64,000 nucleotides of DNA, from NCBI GenBank assembly GCA_020137815.1, contig CM035352.1:4570998-4634997 (forward strand), in the 5' to 3' direction. Every line of letters begins with the position of its first letter. The stretch's first letter is position 1. The position numbers and the translations under genes were made by a program. This DNA comes from Hormiphora californensis. Taxonomy: Eukaryota > Ctenophora > Tentaculata > Cydippida > Pleurobrachiidae. This document shows, piece by piece, positions 57,910-64,000 of the stretch. The notes beneath the pieces were generated by a model. That model worked only from the letters and a program-made list of their open reading frames with translations. It was not told the origin of the DNA and did no database searches.

Positions 57910-60900
57910 ACTCTATCCTACTCTCTGTGCCTCTCTGTATAACCCCTCTACCCCTCTCCTCCTACTCCATCCGTTCATACACATATTTGTTTAACAACAA
58001 TGACATCTTTTGGAAAGGTCCCAAACAAACAGTAAAATTCCTGCATCAGGTGACTTTCCCTATCTCTTCTTTCCCCTCGTCCAAGCGTCGATTTTACTGT
58101 CCATTGACCTTTGGCAAGGGAGAGAAGAGATAGAGATAGAAATATAGTACAGTCGGACCCCGATTTAACAGCCCCCGATTTAGCGGCACCCCGATTTAAC
58201 GGCAGCATAATCTTCCCCCGATATAGAAAAATAACAGTATTTGACCCCGATTTAGCGGACACCCCGATTTAACGGACAAAACCCTTCCCCCAAGGGTGCC
58301 GTTAAATCGGGGTCCGACTGTATAATAATACGATAAGGACAACATAAAGGGAACAATTCCGGGAAAATACTTGGAAAAGATACTGTATTGTTTGTGTAGG
58401 CGTGTTTGTGTATTTAACAGAATCGTGGTGTTTTAGGGGTGTCAATCGATTGTTCATTTCCCCTTTTGCAAGAATTCACAGGTACAAGATTTATTATCAT
58501 GAGATAAATCTCTACTAAGACACGCTTCAAAGAGGTCAACAGAAAGAATCGGTGCAATTAATATAGTACCAGCTGCAATGAAATCTATTTGATGAGAACA
58601 CATTCTAATAACTGCACTGGAAAGTTCCCCTGCACTGGAAAGTTCCCCGTGAAGAAAAAACCCCGCCCCATCTGATTGATAAATAATTCATTTTTATCAT
58701 TCTCTTCACCACTCTATTTTTCTTTTTTTAATCACTTCATCGTTCTTTTATGTCTGTCCCTCTCTTCATCCCCCTCTCTATCCATCTTTTTCCGCATCTT
58801 TCTCCCTCCCCTCTATTATATATGTTCCTCTTCTTTCAATATGTCCCCGTGAGTAAATCCTGTTTGTGAAGAAGTCTTGTCTAACAGGTTTTGCCGGTTT
58901 CTGCTCCACAGAGAGAGAGAAAGGTGGAGAAAGAGAGAGAGAGAGTGAGAGATGGAGAAAGAGAGAGAGGGTGAGAGAGAGAGAGAGAGAGAGAGAGAAA
59001 GATGGAGAGAGAGAGAGATGGACTATATAGGGTGAAGGGGAGAGATATATAAAAATACAGAGGGAGAGAGATGCAAGGAACATTCTACAAAAGACATTTG
59101 CAATTTGTGAATTTCTTATTTCTGTCGTTAATATATTTCACTTGAATAACCTCTTTTGACGCACGTACATACGTGTTCGTGTCCCTGTACGTGTCCACTG
59201 TCCCTGCTCTACAGTCTACTTTGGGCAAGGAATGGAAATCCGGTTCTCCGAAAATAACTTTTTATCTGTAATAATTTGACCAACAATGGTGGGTAAACTT
59301 TTGGGTGTCCCTCTTTTTTATTAGATAAGGGAAATTATTTTTCGGTGGTAGTGTTTTTGACGAGAAATACGTACCTAGCCTTGACAACCCAGTAATGGTC
59401 TGTGGGTTGAACCCACAGACCATTACAGGGTTGACTTGATTTTCTAATAATTTGACCTTTTTTGGTGACCATCAAATTAAACCTTCATATTTGACCTTTT
59501 TATATCTTCTGACGTGTAACAAAAATTATTGCATTTTGTAGGAGTTGTCCTGCCACAAATTGGTATAAAATTGCTATGGTAACCAATGCAGTTGCTATGG
59601 TAACCAAGGCGGTGTGCGGACTCTAGTGCTAAAACCACTCGAGACGAACTCGAGATTTCAGCCATTAGGCCGGAAACGAAAGTTTGTTGTGCCTCTATAT
59701 ACATATTTAGAAGTGTGCCGTTATTTCGATTCGAGGATAGGGGTAAGAGTATGGGTTGGGGTTAGATATAGAGTCTGTTAGCACTAGAGTCCGCCCACCA
59801 ACCAAGGCAGTTGCTATGGTAACCAAGGCAGTTGTTTATGAGACTTTAGTTGGTTACCAAGTGCTTCAACTTTACCCTCATCGAAAAAAAAACATTTTGT
59901 TAAGCAATTCCCATATTTTCATTTCAATCAAAAAGTATAACTAGGGATCTAACTATACCCTGCGGCCTGCCAGCTGTACCTCGGTCCCATAGTTAGATCC
60001 CTAGTTATTTCACAGTTAGGGTATATATACGGTAGACGAATAACCAATTTGAGTTTGCTCAAGTGGTGTATTTTGACAAAAAAGAGGTATGGATATAATC
60101 TTATGGTCACAAGATTCCTATTACATCATATTAAATGCTTTACTCCCTCCTCCCTCCTCCTCTCTCTCTCTCTCAGTAGTGTCTCCCATCCCCCCATCCC
60201 GTGACTGCTACTGCAGTTGCAGCATAGGGGGCAGGAGTAGAATTATATCTTAGAACTGTCCCTGCCCACATATGCGGAGGGCGCGGGGACACCGGTGTAG
60301 AAAATACCGCGCGTCACACAGCGTGCGCACTGTAAACAAACATTCCTGGAGTCTCGTGTCTTGTTTAGCTTTAGGGGGTCTCTGTCTTGTTTAGGGGGTC
60401 TCTGATTTACGAAAGAATACCTTGGTATCCCCCCCCCTATGTATACAGTTGTACTGCAGTACACCTGTGTATCAATGTCATGTATCCGTACACTTGTACC
60501 CGACTGAATAACCCTTATATGTAGTACCCTTGTATTATTGTAGACCCTCCATTGCAGTACCCTATTGTACCCCCCATTGTACCACTACTTGTGTGTATTA
60601 TTGTAGACCCCATTGTACCCAGTACCTCTTTCAGTCCCTTATATACGAGGATTGTGACCCAAAAAATGAGGTAAACTGTGCATGTGAAACAGGCACTAAT
60701 CACAGTGATCCAGTTTCATGAAAAGCATGATTTGTTTTTTGAGTATGATTTGTGGGGTAGCAATATACGTTAGTTCTGGTTTCGAAAATAATGGTGTTTG
60801 GATGGATATGATATGTGTGTTAATGTATGTTTCAATGTCAGGGTAGTATGTTTCAATGTCAGTGCTGGCCTGCTGCATGTACCTCGCCAATTATTGTCCC

Positions 60901-63385
60901 CTAACAATGTGTTACTGTTACAGTTTGGCCTGCAGGCAATGCCCAGTGAGCGGTCCATGTCAGCTCCTTGCATTGCACTCAAAAACGACGGGTAAGTCTG
61001 TTATTTATATCAAGTACCGCGTGGCCCAAATTAAAGGGAGGGTACGTTGGCCTTCTTTTCACCCAGAAGTTTAATTTCAATCACTCTGATATTTTGACAC
61101 AATGTCTGCATGGGTACTCATTCGAGGAATCCGAAGTTTCAAATCATAAAAGTTGAAAGTTCATTAATGAACTCAATTTTTCGTTTTTCGGGTTTTTTGA
61201 GGTTTTCTCTTGATTAAATTCGATTTTATTATTTATAAAACCGCCATACAATAGAGCAAGTATCAACAAATGGCAATCTGCATTTTTATTAAAATTGAAT
61301 CAAGTTTAGTGGGTTAAATAAGTTATTTAAAGATGATATTTTTTACCAAACATCGATTTTGACCTGTTTTGACCAGAAATCGGTAAATTCAGGCGCTAAA
61401 AATCTGTACGGCCACTACACTTGATCAATTTTGATGTTAGCCGTAATTTAAGCTCTCTGTCTTAAAATTCATTTTTCCGACTGGAATGAATCCTGAATGA
61501 ACTTGAAAACAGGGATGCTTTTTAGAACCGGAATTTCACAGTCGCCTTCGGGTATCGATTTCCTTTCAAACGCGACTAATTTGAGCTCAATTGGACCACC
61601 ACAAGAGACACAGTCTCTAGTTATCTAACCCTAGGTTTAGTCATCTGACACCTAATGAGACGATAGCGTCATTACTAAGTGCCAATAAGCAGGTGTAACG
61701 GACGAGTATCACGTATCACGTCTGCTAATGAGGATGGTGTACCGATACAGCATTCGTTAAAATGTAAGCTCTCTTGCTAACACGTCATAATTTGATGGGG
61801 ATCACATGACTTACCCTAGGCTTAGAAAACGGATCACTGTGATTCTTGTGGTGATCCAATTAAGCTCAAACTGGTCCCATTCGAAAGGAAATCGATAGCC
61901 AAACAAATTTGTGAAACTTTGGTACCGAAATATGGTCCCATATTGGTGTTCATTCAATGTTCATTCGGTCGAAAAAAATGAACTTTTATCCAGAGGGCTG
62001 AAACTTCAGATTCCTCGAATGAGTAACCATGCAGACATTGTGTCAAAATATCAGAGTGATTGAAGTTAAACTTCTGGGTGAAAAGAAGGCCAACGTACCC
62101 TCCCTTTAATTTGGGCCACGCGGTATATATAAGAGCGATGAAATCATCATAAAGATGATATCCCGTATTTCTCTCCACCCCTCTAACTCTTGTCCTCACA
62201 GCATGTCGCCTGAGTTGGCCGACCTTGGAAGGGGAGTGCCAGGAGGAGGAGGAGGAGGAGGGGGAGAAGGGGACAGAGGGGGAACAATCACCCTGCGGGA
62301 CCTTGATAAGCAACTCCTAGCGCAGTGTGTTAACGCCACTAGCTCCGCCGTCCAACAGAGCATCTTCAACAACCAGTACAAGTAGGTTGACTTGCAGAGA
62401 GATGTACGATACGTACCATGACTGAGTGGAATGTAAAAATCTGCGTACCCAATGAGAGTGAGGAATGTACTATACATGGCCGCGTCCAATGAAGTTTTGA
62501 GAAAGAGGAGAGATGTCGAGGAGGCAAATTATGTGAACCTGATTTTATGTTAACCCTCTACTACCATGGTTAACATATGTTAAATTAACAGGTACCTCTC
62601 CCATGATACCAGGTTTGTTCATATTAACACACGAATATTTCAGGTTGATATACATGTTATACTTCATCCCTTTCACTGAATTTATTTATTACCAGTTTAT
62701 CAGGTTGTTATTGTCCCCCCAGGTACGAGTTTAAATTGGATGCCCCCATTTCCATTGTTCAGAAGAAAGGAGATGATACACTCACATATTTAAATAAAGG
62801 TACATGCTGCCTTGTTATAACCATTTAGGGGTGCAGGTGGGGGCAAGACAAACACTACCTTGTACTAAACAGTTAATGATATGATTGTACAACGTATGAT
62901 AATTTGAATTGTTTTAAAAAGTGATAATCCTACTGAACGGCTGATTCATTTGATATTTCCCAGGCCAGTACTACTCGATAAACTTCTACAGTAATGCAAA
63001 TACAGTTGAAAGATTGGATCTAAATCTTAAAATTAAGGTATGCCCCTGAAGTTTATCTCTTTTGTATTTCTCTTGTCAAAACTATACACTCCCTGTGACC
63101 CCTTCACTATAAATCAATGCATTCACTAAGCAAACATCTCCATTCGATTATGTATTTCTCTTCTTAAACTATACACTCCCCTGTGACCCCTTTCACTATA
63201 ATAATAAATCAATTCGTTCTCCAGGCGATTATAGCGCAACTTGTGTTTTTTAACCAAACTCCCCCCTCCCTCCCAGTCGATAGTACACTTAGTGTTTCGT
63301 AACCAGGACACTCGGAAGGAGAGGGATCTTTGGACGTATTGGTATGCTCAACAACCAAATGCCAACATTCGAGTATTTGATGTGG
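53490..63385 (+). CDS. Grainyhead-like transcription factor, 5' part
   Basis: Grainyhead factors control epithelial genes through a CP2-type DNA-binding domain. Exons seen: 53490-53549, 53779-53918, 54187-54274, 60924-60991, 62202-62381, 62723-62799, 62964-63037 and 63277-63385. All junctions are in phase. The start MSSLPTTFALEGSLSDVTNP lies in the first exon. The N-terminal activation segment has AYKELVENPI and VSFLYDLSN, matching the family's WKSYLENPL and LLYDYY. The DNA-binding domain begins with YEFKLDAPISIVQKKGDD, then LTYLNKGQYYSINF and SIVHLVFRNQDTRKERDLW, then YWYAQQPNANIRVFDV. The exon at 62202 encodes a poly-glycine run. The rest of the domain and the dimerisation part lie beyond the window. 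A large intron (54275-60923) may hide one more exon; 58437-58481 (45 nt, phase 0 on both sides) is a candidate. The family is secure; the vertebrate paralogue number cannot be assigned. Confidence 0.88.
54345..55040. mobile_element. Second copy of the TADA2B-upstream repeat pair
   Basis: ATGAAACCCGATAGCAGATT (54349) and the block from TCTACACACA (54731) through ACAAACGTTCATA (55032) match 32790-33118 closely. About 350 bp of unrelated sequence (54380-54725) split this copy. It lies in the large intron of the grainyhead-like gene. Confidence 0.75.
55215..56566. mobile_element. 1,352-bp palindromic element
   Basis: A nearly complete palindrome from TAGGCCAGTCATATGACGT to its complement, centred near 55892 at GGTGCTCAAAATGAGC. 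GTA flanks both ends, a possible 3-bp target duplication. The arms differ by a few substitutions only. Frames on the two strands mirror each other and are not genes. It lies in the large intron of the grainyhead-like gene. Confidence 0.85.
57269..57415. mobile_element. Short inverted-repeat element
   Basis: GATTACGGGGGCTCGAAAGG and AAATAGATCGCCC are mirrored by GGGCGATCTAT and TCGGGCCCCCGTAATC, with a 50-bp loop. MITE-like. Confidence 0.7.
57735..57910. repeat. (CT)n microsatellite
   Basis: CT tract of about 150 bp with a few interruptions. It creates a long but spurious serine-leucine frame. Confidence 0.95.
58150..58320. mobile_element. pogo/Tigger-like MITE, full-size copy
   Basis: A 171-bp element with ends CAGTCGGACCCCGATTTAAC, flanked by TA. 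It matches the GNMT copy in layout, with TTAACGG in place of TTACCGG in the internal units, so it represents another subfamily. Confidence 0.9.
58914..59025. repeat. GA-rich microsatellite
   Basis: Imperfect GA tract with GATGGAGAAAGAGAG units. Confidence 0.9.
59381..59436. repeat. Short hairpin
   Basis: GTAATGGTCTGTGGGTT is followed at once by AACCCACAGACCATTAC. A second hairpin (AACTAGGGATCTAACTAT and its complement) lies at 59939-60006. Confidence 0.8.
61015..62125. mobile_element. Inverted-repeat element in a grainyhead intron
   Basis: Arms of about 130 bp start TACCGCGTGGCCCAAATTAA on the left and are mirrored on the right. The interior also folds back (CTCAATTGGACCACCACAAG against CTTGTGGTGATCCAATT), so the whole unit is a degenerate palindrome of 1,111 bp. 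Flanks TATATCAAG and TATATAAG resemble each other imperfectly. No coding frame. Confidence 0.8.
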
Positions 63386-64000
63386 GTAAGTATAATTATA
63401 ATCACATAAAGGATATTGGATACTACATGTATATTCTCCTGTCACGGTGCCCCTTAAGGACGTTCCACCTCGACCGAGTCCCCCAGCAAAACGAACGGTT
63501 GTGTGACCTAAAGGGGACCTCTGGGAACTACGGAGGACCGTGGGGGAAAAGATTTAAAAGTAGCCTAAAAAATTAAAACGATAGAAAGATAGCTATCGTT
63601 TTTTTCACTTTGAAAATACGACATTTCTTTAACAAAATCCTTGATCAGGAAGATGCAAGTGTCTCCCACCTATTTTTTGACGTAGAATCGAATGCCGTTG
63701 AAGTCAAATCTCTAAAATGTTAGAAAAATGGTGAAAATCGCGTTTTTAGGTGTTTTTTGGTGAAAAGAGCGTTCAAACTGGTACTAGATGATGAGATAGA
63801 GTCCCAAAAGTATGACAAATCGCTTTATTGGGACCTTTTCGCCCTAGAAGCAGATTTTTATGAAAATCTGGTTCAGCGCCTATTCTCTGTATACTTTCAA
63901 AGAAGGTGAATATTGCTCTACTTTAGCCAATTTTGAAGAAAAGTCATCCAAAACAGTACTAGATGATGAGATAGTGGCCCAAAAATATAACTAATCGATT
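63386..64000 (+). other. Window end: grainyhead intron with a tandem-like repeat
   Basis: After the donor at 63386 no further exon is evident. A motif TACTAGATGATGAGATAG recurs at about 63782 and 63957, followed each time by similar CCCAAAA-type sequence, which suggests a repeat running off the window. Confidence 0.5.

Overview
This is a stretch of an animal nuclear genome. Coding DNA is split into many short exons with GT-AG introns. The recognisable genes are SPEF2, ZSWIM2, GNMT, TADA2B, FBXO36, a grainyhead-family transcription factor, a 7TM receptor and a GT4-type glycosyltransferase. Most introns are about 60-300 bp where no repeat has inserted. Together with the divergent receptor this suggests an early-branching metazoan such as a sponge, but the phylum is an inference. 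No rRNA, CRISPR array, prophage or bacterial operon is visible.

Layout. 1-2190: microsatellites only. 2194-3368 (-): three in-phase exons of an unrecognised gene. 3369-10154: no convincing gene. 10155-29977 (-): SPEF2, a ciliary/flagellar protein, for which 35 phase-compatible exons sum to exactly 1,805 codons plus a stop. Two complete genes on the same strand lie inside its introns: GNMT (14594-15613) and ZSWIM2 (25765-27593). 30000-33100: transposon palindromes. 33144-34389 (+): TADA2B. 34891-37926 (+): glycosyltransferase. 37927-43213: microsatellites, minisatellites and a 1.8-kb fold-back element. 43214-46079 (+): receptor. 46512-47883 (-): FBXO36. 48104-about 52100 (-): a CR1-like LINE cut by a 949-bp hAT-like element. 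53490-63385 (+): grainyhead-like gene, running off the window. The end of the window holds no gene that I can see.

Mobile DNA dominates the non-coding part, and several insertions can be dated or read precisely from their target-site duplications. A pogo/Tigger-like MITE sits inside the last codons of GNMT and replaces its C-terminus. A giant fold-back element ends seven bases before the receptor start codon. A hAT-like element (8-bp duplication) interrupts the LINE reverse transcriptase. Another 8-bp-duplication palindrome lies between SPEF2 and TADA2B and carries its own nested hairpin MITE. A repeat pair is shared by the TADA2B 5' region and the first large grainyhead intron.

SPEF2 and ZSWIM2 are both linked to sperm or cilia in other animals, so their nesting may favour shared expression; that is inference. 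The other genes have no evident functional link. Exon borders come from reading splice signals, phase and remembered family similarity, without transcripts or database searches.
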